Part shown: positions 36,776 through 46,899 of the stretch, in pieces
How the letters are laid out: every line of letters begins with the position of its first letter
Numbering within the stretch: the first letter of the stretch is position 1
Assembly (NCBI RefSeq): GCF_037975245.1
Contig: NC_092562.1
Coordinates: 6,859,501 to 6,923,500 of the forward strand
Length of the DNA stretch: 64,000 nt
Origin: Apostichopus japonicus
Taxonomy: Eukaryota > Echinodermata > Holothuroidea > Aspidochirotida > Stichopodidae
Reading direction: 5' to 3'
Made by a program: the position numbers and the translations under genes
Notes under the pieces: generated by a model
Database searches by the model: none
The model's input: only the letters and a program-made list of their open reading frames with translations
Told to the model about the DNA's origin: nothing

Positions 36776-37720
36776 GGGTGTGAAGACTCGCGCACATATG
36801 GAAAGCCGTTTTAACATTTAATAAGGAATTTCAGATATCTCAAATTAAATTACAGATATCTCCAATTTATTTAAGATATCTACAAATAATTGCAGATATC
36901 TTAAAATCAATTTCAGATATCTCGAAATACCAGAGAATTTCAGATATCTGAAATTGAATTCGAGATATCTGAAATTGAATTCGAGATATCTGAAATTGAA
37001 TTCGAGATATCTGAAATTGAATTCAAGATATCTCGGATTCAATTTCAGATATCTCGAATTAGAATCGCAGATATCTTGAATTCAATTTCAGATATCTCGA
37101 ATTCAATTTCAGATATCTCGAATTCAATTTCAGATATCTGAAATAGAATTTCAGATATCTCGAATTCAATTTCGGATATCTCGAATTCAATTTCAGATAT
37201 CTCGAATTCAAATATCTGAATTAGAATTTCAGATATCTCGAAATCCATTTTAGATATCTCGAATTCAATTTCAGATATCTGAAATAAAATTTCAGATATC
37301 TCGAATTAAATTTAAGATATCTCGAAATTAATTTTAGATATCTGAAATAGAATTTTTTGATATCTAAAATAGGAAACAATTTAAGATATCTAACATTCCC
37401 GATTAAATGTTAAAATGGCTTTCCATACGCACAAAGAAACGTCTCATGCCGGTAATCTGACCAATAACGAAACGTGATACCTTGTTATCTTTTATCTAGA
37501 CCTGAGATGTCCATCGCTGTATCGTTTGTACACTGTGTTGTGGGTATTGACCGTAGCTGTATGTATTGGCTGTACACTAGTGTCTAATTACCGACGGTAG
37601 CAAGCCGTGTGTGTATTTTCTGGGATCGATGGTGGTGTCTAACACTTCTGTTACACCTCATTCGAAACTAGGTCAGATTACCGGCATTAGACGTTTCTTT
37701 TTGCGCGAGTCTTCGCACCC
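36776..37720. mobile_element. TIR element (GGGTGYGAAGACTCGCGC ends) hosting a foldback insertion
   Basis: GGGTGTGAAGACTCGCGC at 36776-36793 is inverted at 37703-37720 with one mismatch. A subterminal AAAGAAACGTCTCATGCCGG (37433 on) is also inverted at about 37683-37703. The left end is split by the foldback element at 36797-37427; removing that restores a symmetric pair of ends. No coding capacity is visible. Confidence 0.7.
36797..37427. mobile_element. Foldback element made of an EcoRV-palindrome array
   Basis: The ends TATGGAAAGCCGTTTTAAC and their inverse match over about 26 of 27 bases, and CGCACA is duplicated on both sides (36791-36796 and 37428-37433). Between them lie about 24 units of about 21 bp, each with AGATATCT or GATATC and often GAATTC, in both orientations and with almost no other sequence. 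The open frames through it (repeated RYLEFNF or EISEIEF) are artefacts of the array. Confidence 0.82.
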
Positions 37721-38721
37721 TGGCAAAACATCTCCTTAATTATTTCTTAAGGCATTTTCCTACTGGCTATCAGTCATAATTCGCAAAGCACAATACAATT
37801 TAAGGAGTTTTGAGACAAGTTTGCTCTTGTTGCTGCTAGGTATTTTGGAAGATAGATGCCCTTACCTCAGATTTTCATTGCGTAATAGATCTCTTTGATT
37901 TAGGCAGTGTAATGGAGTAATACTAGCGATATATTTCGCGCATCAATCTGCAGCTAAAAGACAAAATGAATTAAGGGGCAAATGTACGAGGTCGCGCTAA
38001 TCGAGTAGCGGTTCAAAGTAGCAGTATAAGGTACTATAGGCTTAGGACTCGCACACACCTTGCTACTGTATATAGTATATACCTAGTAACATATGAGCCA
38101 TACTGTAACAGAAGCCAAGCTATCTTCGTATAGGTGTTTTTACAGACAATTTACTTTTAATTGTTTACGACAGTACAGGAGGCCTACCTGCTTATTTATG
38201 ATTCTGCGACATGTTTTACTTTGTTCAACACTTACTTTTGGTGGGAAAAGGTTAACTTTCATACTGCAAAGAAACATGACTTTCCAATGCGCGATTACGC
38301 ACCACCATGTATCTGGCTAACTGCCTAACCTTTGTTCATAGAAAGTATTGATGTTGCAGATCTGTACTTTGAAAACGTTAACCTCAATCATAGGTCTACT
38401 GGCGAGTGAAATTTGGCGAGTAGATTTTTAGTCACGGTCGCCAAATAGCGAGTACTTTAAAAAATATTTGTCGAGGCCTGAAAACCTTCAAAACATGATT
38501 TCTCATGGTAGAAATCATGGATACTTTTCAAACATGATATATCGATTTGCCATATCGAGTACAAGAATCCTATTGCTTGTGAGGTCAAATCTATAGGTCA
38601 CCAGATGTTAAACTCTGAAAAACCGTTTATATGATATCTAACGATGGAAATCGTGGATATACCTCTAATACTAGGTGTGTAGATTCATAACATTGAGTGC
38701 AAGATCCCTATTGTTTTTGGG

Positions 38722-39042
38722 GTTACATCCGACAATACGAAATTATTTTTGGACTCATAAATTTTTTTGACCAACATTTTTTCGGACCTAACTTTTTTTA
38801 ACCAAAATTTGTTTGGACAAAAAATGTTTCGGACCAAATTTTATTGGGACCAAAATTTTGGTGCCAAAATAAAATTCGTCCGAAAATGTGGGTCCAAAAA
38901 AATGGGTCCAAAAAATTTGAGTCCAAAAAAATGTTGGTTGAAAAAAGTTGGGTCCGAAAAATGTTGGTCAAAAAAATTATGAGTCCAAAAATGATTTCGT
39001 ATTGTCGGAACATAGAGACGTCGGAACATAGGGATGTCACCG
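38722..39042. mobile_element. Foldback (hairpin) insertion inside copy A
   Basis: CCGACAATACGAAATTATTT near 38730 is inverted as AAATGATTTCGTATTGTCGG near 38990-39007, and the arms continue inward as GGACTCATAA / TTATGAGTCC and so on. The outermost GGTTACATCC pairs with GGATGTCACC. The middle is a low-complexity series of GGACCAAA / TTTGGTCC-type words. TTTTTGG flanks both sides and is single in the sister copy (CTATTGTTTTGGTGG), which marks it as an insertion. Confidence 0.75.
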
Positions 39043-39092
39043 TTTTTGGTGGAGGTGTGTGTAGCCACGTACAGTAGACTGACCTGTGTTTA

Positions 39093-39970
39093 TCATATTA
39101 ATTCAGTATGCAACAAAACGGCAAAAATTATAGGAGTCCTTTATAAAACAAGTCATTTTGTACCAAAGAATGTTCTCATTACGCTTTACCATTCTCTTAT
39201 CTACTCGCACCTATCTTATTGTAACATTGTATGGGGTAATACTCATCCCACTTACCTTAATCGCTTGTTTATTCTTCAGACAAAAGCTATTCGTATAATC
39301 ACACTGTCAGACTATAGAGCTCACACTTTACACCTCTTTAAAGATTCTCACCTTGTCTGACATTCATAGATTTCAACTAGGTATTTTCATATATAAAGTT
39401 AACAATAACCTTCTGCCCTCCCTGCTATGCAGACACTTTAGCTTAAACTCAGACATCCATGACCATTTTACAAGACACTCGAATAATTTACATTTGTATA
39501 GTATCCGCTCTAACATTAAAAAAAATATTTCAGTTTCTCAGGTACCCAATTATGGAATTATCTTGATAACACGATTAAAATGCCCCATCACTTGCTTCTT
39601 TTTCTAAAAATCTGAAGCATTTACTTTTATCCAATTACTGAACAGTTTAAGATGTCTAAGATAATACATATTTTTTGATTTTCTCTTTTTCATTTTTGTC
39701 ATTACGTATATGATAATTCTTTAAATTGTATAATGTTATCTTCTGTAACGTAAGTACAGTTACATGGTTTATTTGTGTGTGTAACCTTTGTTTTATTGCA
39801 TGCATTGTTCATTTTTTTCTTTTCTTATTGTCTTTGTACGGGGGGGGGGGGGTCTGCCTCGTAAGAGCCTCGGCTTTCTCAGACCTCCTCCACTTGTCAC
39901 ATACATTTTCTTCTATTATTGTGTAATATATTTTGAATGTGGAAACAAATAAATTAAATTAAATGAAATG
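39093..39970 (+). pseudogene. 5'-truncated non-LTR retrotransposon (RT C-terminal part)
   Basis: Frame 39108-39360 reads KTAKIIGVLYKTSHFVPKNV, LYHSLIYSHLSYCNIVWGNT and LQTKAIRIITLSDYRAHT. These are the post-catalytic segment of CR1/jockey-like LINE reverse transcriptases (SLI..HL.YCN..WG). A frameshift near 39355 continues it as SDIHRFQLGIFIYKVNNNLL and LPSLLCRHFSLNSDIHDHFT. It ends in AATAAATTAAATTAAATG, a simple-repeat 3' tail. A 5-bp TCATA flanks both ends, and the sister element lacks the insert. It is non-functional: no endonuclease and no RT active site. Confidence 0.82.
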
Positions 39971-40274
39971 TCATAGTGGTATTGTAACAGCTAGTTCTGG
40001 TTAAACTAACAAGCAGAAGTCTAGTGCATTGAAGTCATCGAAACCTCAACGCATTTTGCATTTGGTTGTTCTTGTAATATTATGTTTTCCAGTGGGGTTT
40101 TGGGATCCCAACCCCAAACCTCTGTACGTGGTTGCGCACCTGCTAACGCTTTAGTTACGTACTTACGTTTTAGACCGAAAGTTATCTCCAATGATGTATG
40201 GGGTGCAGGACGTACATGATTGTGCACTTCAGGCTTTTTTCTTTAACTTATGCAGTGTAAGAAAGGGTTTAACC

Positions 40275-40300
40275 TATATATATATATATGTGTGTGTGTT
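40275..40300. repeat. (TA)n-(TG)n microsatellite
   Basis: A TA run passing directly into a TG run. Confidence 0.85.
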
Positions 40301-40460
40301 TATTTGTGTGTACCATCTGGAAGGTTTCAGAAAACACCGCATTATTTAATGGAACCTACCAATACCCTTCTCCAGGCCTTCTAGATCACGTCTGCTTGGA
40401 TGCGACCATAACGAATATGCAAAGTTTAACTGCAGAGTGCATATTACTTGAAAGGTTGGG

Positions 40461-40612
40461 CTTGTATGGTCCTGTAGGGTCCTGTGGGGTCCTGTATGGT
40501 CCTGTTGGGCTTGTAGGGTCCTGTAGGGTCCTGTAGGGTCATGTAGGGTCATGTAGGGTCCTGTAGGGTCCTGTAGGATCCTGTAGAGTCCCGTAGGGCT
40601 TGTAGGGTCCTG
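40461..40612. repeat. 10-bp tandem array, unit GGTCCTGTAG
   Basis: About 15 units of GGTCCTGTAG with point variants (GGTCATGTAG, GGTCCTGTGG) and two GGGCTTGTAG units. No spacers occur between units. Confidence 0.9.
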
Positions 40613-42115
40613 AGGAATGACGGACCAATGGCCACACTGATCATCCCTTACCCATTATCAGCGTCTTCCTAGGACTATATGCGAACGGTCGTCACTTTGT
40701 ATCAGAGTCAAGTCACAATTTCAATTAAAACAGTAGAAAGTTACAATGAAATGCCGAAATTTAGACTTGGTTAAACTTGTTGGAAGTTATAGCCAATAAG
40801 AACAAAGAATTTGAATTAAAAAATGCAAGTCTGATAACGAAAATGTTCGAAAAATGCATGGAAAAAAGTTGACAGTTTCCCATAGTTGGTGATTTATCAA
40901 TGAATATGACAGAGCCCGGCCTATACTGGATATGCAGGGCCGTGGCTTGCACCAGGATTTCAACAATGGAGGACGAGGGAGCCTATAGAAACTCACAATT
41001 TTAGCCTACTTGCTAAATAAATTAATTGTATAGAGATTTGTTGGCTAAAATCAAATTCCCCTTTGCATTTTCCTTTAATTAGTACAATAGCGATAGAAAT
41101 ATACTAGGGCCCTTTGGGGGGGGGGGGGCTACTGGCATTCGGCGAAATCCACTGGCATTTAGCCAGTAAATAGCCTGCACTTCGCGGCCTGGGGGAAAAA
41201 CTCTGAATTTACCCCACTGATTAGGAAATGGCAGGAACCTTTATGGGAGGACCAGAGGTGGATCCAGAAATTTGTAAAGGAGTGGGCGTAGTGGTGGGAT
41301 CTTTGATAACCACTCTTATGTAGGGGCTCTGGGCTTCTCCCCAGAAAAAAAAACAAATAGAAAATGTATACGTCAAATGGAGCTTTTGAGCCAATTTGGA
41401 CTATAATTGGTCTACAATTAGGTCTTAACTCAAGGATGTGCTGATAATTACTTTTGAAATTTTGTGTGAGTCTAAAATGGGTGTACCGCGCACGACCCGG
41501 GATCCAACTGAGGGCGTCCTGCGCCCGGCGGAGTGGTTTAATGTTTCCCCGATTGCATAATTGCTAACATCCCCGACTAAATGCAAACATATCTCGATTG
41601 AACATTTCATCCGACCCGAGTCGATGTAGATGGGGACCAATGCCTTCACCCCTTCGTGCAAGCCTGTTGAGATGACCGTTCAACTGTGTGTCCTTTCTAT
41701 TTTAGCTTGTTCGTACCACGAATCTTATTTTTCTTGAATGACGATTACAATTGTCCATATCAGAATTGTAAACCTTGTTGTTGAACAATACTTTCTGCTC
41801 GAGGAAGTGAGTACACGCAGTATAAGCAATCCAAGCTTCCTGTTATTCTCCCACTCTGCAGTACCACATATGCATGTAAATGCGTGTTAGTATTCGCTGA
41901 TCCGGTTCAAAGCGGTTTATTACCGGGATATTGTTAACAGCTTTCACCTCCGTCATAAGCGCCACGTGACAACAGAAGATGCATCATCGAGAACCATTTC
42001 CCCCTTTATTTTCACAGTATTTCTGGGAATTTGAATAAGTGTTTTAAAAGGTAAATGGACACACATGGACAGTCGCACACACACGCAAAAGTCAAATAAT
42101 TTGTCAAAAACTAGA
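40613..42115. other. Intergenic DNA with decayed repeat fragments
   Basis: No gene is seen. A G run at 41117-41131 followed by two GGCATT(C/T) phrases, and a CG-rich patch at 41480-41540 (GGCGGAGTGGTTTAATG), look like broken mobile-element or SINE pieces, but ends are not identifiable. Confidence 0.4.
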
Positions 42116-42117
42116 AA

Positions 42118-43105
42118 GCAAAATGCATTGAGGTTTCGATGACTTCATTGCACTAGACTTTTCTGCTTGTTAACCAGAAATAGCTGTTACAGTATAAATG
42201 GCCCAAACCACTATTTTTATGTACAGTTACACTATGGCATGATATAACCAGGCCCGATTACTGTGCGTGGCAATACACGCCTCCACCAAAAACAATAGGG
42301 GTATTTTACTCAATATGATGTAGCCATGCACACACCAAGTATGAGAAGTATCCACGAATCCAATCGTTAGAAATTATGTATTAAGGCTTCATAGGTTGAC
42401 CTCTAGTTACCCCAAATGATATTTGACGTCACAAGCAACATGTTTCCTGTATTCAATATGGCAAATATACCATGTATGGAAAGTATCCATGATTTCTACC
42501 ATGATAAACCATGTTTTAGTGGTTGTTAGGCCTCGAAACATTTTAAACGTACTCACTATTTGGCGACCGTGACTATAACTCTACTCGCCAAAACGCAAAA
42601 TTCACTCGCCACTTTGATCGCTGTTCAAGTCTCCATAGTACAGATCTACAACATCAATAGTTTTTATGAACGAAGGTTAGGCACTTAGGCCTATACATTG
42701 TGCTACGTTGGAAAATTATGTTTCTGTGCAGTATGAAATTTAAACATTTTCCACCAAAAGTAAGTGATGAACAAAGTAAAACATGCCGCAGAATCAAAAA
42801 TAAGCAGCTATGCCTACTGTAGTATCTCAAACAATTACACATAAATCATCTGCAAAAATAAACTCTGAAAACTCTTTAACATGATATCTAACGATGGGAA
42901 TCGTGGATACTTCTCATACTTAGTGTGTGGATACATCATATTGATTACAAGACCCCTATTGTTTTGGTGGAGGTGTGTATTGCCACGTACAGTAGATGGC
43001 CCTGTGTTTAACATGCCATATAGTGTAATTTGAACAGCTTGTTCTGGTTGCTAACAAGCAGAAGTCTAGTGCAATGAAGTCAACGAAACATCAATGCATT
43101 TTGCA
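42118..43105. mobile_element. Long-TIR element copy B (uninterrupted sister of copy A)
   Basis: The left end AAATGCATTGAGGTTTCGAT (continuing into CTTCATTGCACTAGAC and TTCTGCTTGTTA) is inverted at 43045-43105. The inverted similarity continues inward for roughly 300 bases as ACGCCTCCACCAAAAACAAT and ATTGTTTTGGTGGAGGTGTG and the GATACATCATATTG-type phrases. The 42400-42870 core is flanked by these arms and is inverted relative to copy A. No transposase is present. Confidence 0.72.
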
Positions 43106-43724
43106 TTCTGGTTACCCATAGTACCAGTTCGTGTTATTCTACACGATGAACTTAGATATGTGACATTTCGGGATTACTTTGACAAGAAGCCGATTTTATC
43201 AGTTGTTTTCATTGTCTTCTTGTACTAATTAATCGATTGTTTGTGACAATTCAAGTATTTACTCAAACGATATCGATAGTATAAGATCAAAGTTTCACCG
43301 GGAGTGCTCCTTGAACTTGTTATTAATTACCAGTACGTTATTCATCTACTACTTATTTAAACCAATCGTGTTGAAAACAAGATAATGCAATGAAAATGTA
43401 CTTTGCTTCAACTTTTAAGTTATTTTGTAATTCACAATTGTATATTGTTTGGAAGATAGGATAAGTGTGATTTCCAATAATCACACCGTATACAGTTTCC
43501 TTCATATTTATCAGTTTCTAACGAGTTCAATTGTTCTTACTTGATCATTCAGAGGTTATCTTCTTACACAGTATGTGTAAGATGAAAAACCTAAAGGAAA
43601 CAAAGAGATTCATGGAAGGTTGTACGACAAAAAAACCTATAAAAATGACAAGTTTTATCTTGGGAAGTACAATAAGGAATAAATTAAAAATAATTCAACT
43701 AATTAAAAGATATGTGTAAAAGTA

Positions 43725-44345
43725 AGAGGGCCTGACGTTTCGATCCTAGCAGGATCTTTTTCAAAGGCTAAATGACAAGTAACAGTAACAGAAGGGACAA
43801 ATACAAGCAGGTAATACAGACAGGTAAATGAGCATGATGAACACAAAGAGATAGATGTAAGGGGATTAGTAGACAAGGGATGGAGAGAAGAAAGAAAGAT
43901 AAAAACCAACAGGGGAAGAGGATAGGTAGGAGATAAACAGTGGAGGGACAAGGAGAGGATTAAGGGAAGAGGGTAGGGAGCAAACTAAAGAAGGACAAAG
44001 ACAGAAAAGTGTGGGTAAAAAGATGGAAGAGAGCTACGAGAAGAGAGGTGACTAACATAGGGGGAAACAAGGTGAGATGGAAGGCGGGGGGGGGGGGCTA
44101 AAGAAAGGTTAGTCATGTCCTGAATGTTGAGCCCATGAGGTTGAATGGTGCGAAGGCGTTACATCCATAGTCTCGCTCTGCTGACTGGTACTATGTCAGG
44201 ACTGTTACCTCAAGATTCAATCCCATGTAGGGACATGTCATTAACGGTATGGTTGGGAAGGTTAAAGTGTTCATGGTGTTGAATGTGGATCTGTGACCCT
44301 AGAACCGCTTCTCGAGGGTGGTTTTGGTTTCACCAACGTACTTGG
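43725..44345 (-). pseudogene. Penelope-like element remnant (GIY-YIG endonuclease end)
   Basis: On the minus strand 44343 to 44250 reads KYVGETKTTLEKRF, stop, GHRSTFNT, matching the GIY-YIG segment of Penelope-like elements (YVGET...L..R..GHRS.I). 44158 to 44113 reads RLRTIQPHGLNIQDM, like the C-terminal W...RL.T..P.GLN of the same proteins. Internal stops and frameshifts kill the frame, and the reverse transcriptase is missing. The element ends with a hammerhead-like motif near 43731-43769. Confidence 0.75.
43731..43769 (-). ncRNA. Hammerhead-ribozyme-like terminal motif of the Penelope-like element
   Basis: On the minus strand, GCCT and AGGC pair at the ends. GATCC-TGCTA-GGATC forms a stem-loop, followed directly by GAAAC and GTC, the conserved 3' half of a hammerhead core. 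The other half, CUGANGA, is replaced by TTGAAAA, so this copy is probably inactive. Penelope-like elements are known to carry hammerheads in their terminal repeats. Confidence 0.55.
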
Positions 44346-44865
44346 ATGCCGCAAACTCTAAAAAAGATCAGATAGATGACATTAGAGGTTGTGCAAGTGA
44401 TGTGACCTTTAGCCTTGTGTGTGAGTTGGGTGCTGTGGCTGGTGATGAAATTGGGTTCAACAGTGTGGTGGCTGCAAACGATGCATCTCGAAGTACGATC
44501 ACATTTGAAAGTACCATGCTGAATGGGTGTAGGGTTAGAAGTTAGAGGTGGAACAGCAGCATATAACTTAAAAGTTATAACCGTAAATGTTAATTTTCAT
44601 TGAAATGTTATTCAAAGTTGGTTCAAAATGTTCCTTAATTGGCTGTAGATAATCAACGTCACCAGGCTGCAATACCAATAACAAAGAACAGGATCGACCA
44701 ACTGTATAATTTTCATCTACATTCATAGGATTTCCATAATTAATATGTGCGTACACTGCATGTGCGCAAGAGCGTGTCGGAAGCATTTCATTGATATAGC
44801 TTCAGAAACATCAGGCAGTTATGTTTACGTTGCTTAAGCGACCCCGAATGTGTTGGATTACAACT

Positions 44866-45989
44866 CAGTCGCGGCGGAACGGAAAAATTATTGGGGGGGG
44901 GGGGCTAATGTGTGGAGACTATCTAAGCGGAGCGCCACCATCGGTTGGCGTGGAGCGTACAAGAAAATTTTGAGTTTTTTCAAACCCCCAGATGGCCGGA
45001 AACGGCACTTCCCGAGTGTTTTATGCTGCGAATACCTAGCCCTAAAATATGGGTCTCAAGCCTGCAATTTCTCAGATTGCACGTAAAAGTCTGTAAAAAC
45101 ATTGTACTTTGTATATTCGATGGTGTTTTAAGAGAGTAGCTATTACTCGTAGTGTACTCGCAAAGACGTTTTTGAGTGTAGTAAGGGCAGTGGCGGAGCT
45201 AGGGGTATTGGTCAGGGGGGGGGGGGCAAGAATGGTCTGTAGGTAGCTTTCGACACTATCTAAGCGGAGCGCCACCACAGGTTGGCGCGGAGCGTACAGA
45301 AAATTTTTGAGTAAAGTTACTCCCTAGATTGCAGGAAATGACCCTTTCCGGGCCTTGCTAATTTGCAGATAAACGGAGAATAAATAGGTGTCGTCGCCAT
45401 TTTGTCGGAAAATTACACCAACAGAATATGACAAATGTCAATAGGTATATGAGAGCGCAATAAAATAGTCAATAATCGCGAATAAGTTAAAAGTAGTGAA
45501 AAGCTGAAAAGGGCGCCAGCAGTCCATTTGAGTACGTCAGGAGGGGGGGGGGGGATCCGCCCCCTGACTGTATATATGGACGCTCCGCCACTAAGTAAGG
45601 GGATGTTGGAGAACTGGCTGAAATGAGGCAAGTCATTGGCCTAAGACGAAGTTGTGTTACCCTTACCGGTACTCACACTCACTGCTTCCACTTTTCACGG
45701 GGCGTGAAGACGCGGTTGGGGTGACAATGTGGTTTATAGCCAGGGGACGGGCCGAGGGACCAGGGTCCCCCAGCAATTGCTAAAATTATTACACCTATGT
45801 AGTATACGTGTGCATCGGGCAGATCGACAAGTATGCATTGAAAAATGGGCAGATGCACGTTTCGGAGCCTTGGTAAATATTGGGGGGGGGGGGGGCTTAT
45901 CATGCATTTGCCCCCTCAACTTTTTCATTGGGGGCTGAGCCCCCCCCCCCCCCCCCCAAGCCCCCCCCCCCCCGGTTCCGCCGTCACTG
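44866..45989. mobile_element. hAT-like non-autonomous element, outer member of a nested pair
   Basis: The left end CAGTCGCGGCGGAACGG and the right end CCGGTTCCGCCGTCACTG are imperfect inverted repeats. The perfect 8-bp target duplication TTACAACT stands at 44858-44865 and 45990-45997; 8 bp is the hAT hallmark. The interior has the family phrase ACTATCTAAGCGGAGCGCCA and long G and C runs (45882, 45940-45973). A second element (45188-45593) is inserted in it. No transposase frame. Confidence 0.85.
45188..45593. mobile_element. hAT-like MITE nested within the 44866 element
   Basis: CAGTGGCGGAGC (45188-45199) is inverted as GCTCCGCCACTA (45582-45593), 11 of 12 bases matching. The 8-bp duplication AGTAAGGG lies at 45180-45187 and 45594-45601. 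The interior carries ACTATCTAAGCGGAGCGCCA, GGTTGGCGCGGAGCGTAC and AGATTGCAGGAAATGAC, shared with the outer element, so a relative inserted into its own family member. Confidence 0.9.
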
Positions 45990-46049
45990 TTACAACTTTC
46001 ATGTCTGGTGGCTTCCAATCCAATATTTTTTTCTCAAATTTGGAATCTT

Positions 46050-46446
46050 TTCAATAAAGACAATAATTTCAGATGGGAAAACGGTAGATTGCTCTTGGAA
46101 GAAAACCCACGATACTATGAACCGGCCGGGTATCCAACCCCGAACCTTCCGATTGCCAAGTCTCATTGCTTCAAATGCCACCGCATTTCAACTTTATAAG
46201 AACTCTTTCATCTACCGTGCTGCAATTTACATTCAATTTGGTAATTTGGAACCTTTCATTTAATTTTACTAATTGTTTCACCTAGTTCTAGTAATGAACA
46301 TAGTTTTAACGCTTTCTTGATGTGCAATCTTTTGAATATCTTATCTATCACGGTTTTCATATTTATTTATCTTTAGTTTGACATGTGTACTCCTTTTTAT
46401 AAATATGCTATATTTATACTGGTTTCAATAAATGAAATGAAAAAAA
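46050..46446. repeat. Decayed tRNA-derived SINE-like fragment
   Basis: On the minus strand, about 46185 to 46110 reads TGGCATTTGAAGCAATGAG, then GGAAGGTTCGGGGTTGGATA and CCCGGCC. This resembles the A-box to B-box interval and following CCCGGCC of invertebrate tRNA-derived SINEs, with a degraded B box. Farther on, TTTCAATAAATGAAATG at 46422-46439 looks like a plus-strand retroelement tail. Confidence 0.4.
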
Positions 46447-46899
46447 TGCACTCGGCAACACCACCGATTTATAAATCATTTCTATCTTCCGCTAACAGGA
46501 AAGTAGTATGAACTCGTTCATATAAATATATTCGGGGAACTTTTCTAACAACTCATTTTCCCTCTTTGTTTACTTATTTATAGTCTCCCAACAGTCCAAT
46601 TTTGGGGGGTCTCAAAGGTCAGGGATCATGGGCCCATTTGATGGGCTTAATAGCAAACCCGGCCCTGGATTAGTATCACCCAAAATAAGGGTCGGTTGTC
46701 AATATAGCATTGTCATGTTAGATCATGCAGAGATGTTTTTGTTTCGAGTCCCTAATCCCAACCGATGGGTTTTGACGATCATTGGCAGGTCATTAAGAAT
46801 CTGAAACTTACAAAATATGTCTTAATCCGCAGTTAATCCTCAGTAGGGAGACCCCTCGATTCTTGGAGAAGCTTCTCTTCTCCCTGTGGACACTACATC

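Larger units (their letters stand above)
38093..40062 (+). mobile_element. Long-TIR element copy A, carrying a foldback and a LINE insertion
   Basis: Related to copy B at 42118-43105. The right end (CTAACAAGCAGAAGTCTAGTGCATTGAAGTCATCGAAACC, split here by the 20-base limit into its first and second halves) closes near 40062. The core at 38093-38530 (ATTTATGATTCTGCGACATG, CTCGCCAAAT-type phrases) is the reverse complement of the core of copy B, while the right arm has the same orientation. Relative to copy B, extra DNA sits at about 38722-39042 and 39093-39970. The left terminus is not clear. Confidence 0.6.

Noticed and set aside
36845-37248. Open frames reading RYLEFNF and EISEIEF repeats
   Set aside because: They are translations of the palindromic ~21-bp array; both strands are open because the unit lacks stops, and there is no start context, splice site or family match.
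38767-39077. Overlapping frames on both strands (SKKMGPKN-like and NFLDPFFW-like)
   Set aside because: They are shadows of the foldback hairpin's GGACCAAA/TTTGGTCC low-complexity words.
41461-41661. tRNA-like or SINE-like CG-rich patch
   Set aside because: GGCGGAGTGGTTTAATG resembles an A box, but no B box lies at the right distance on the same strand.
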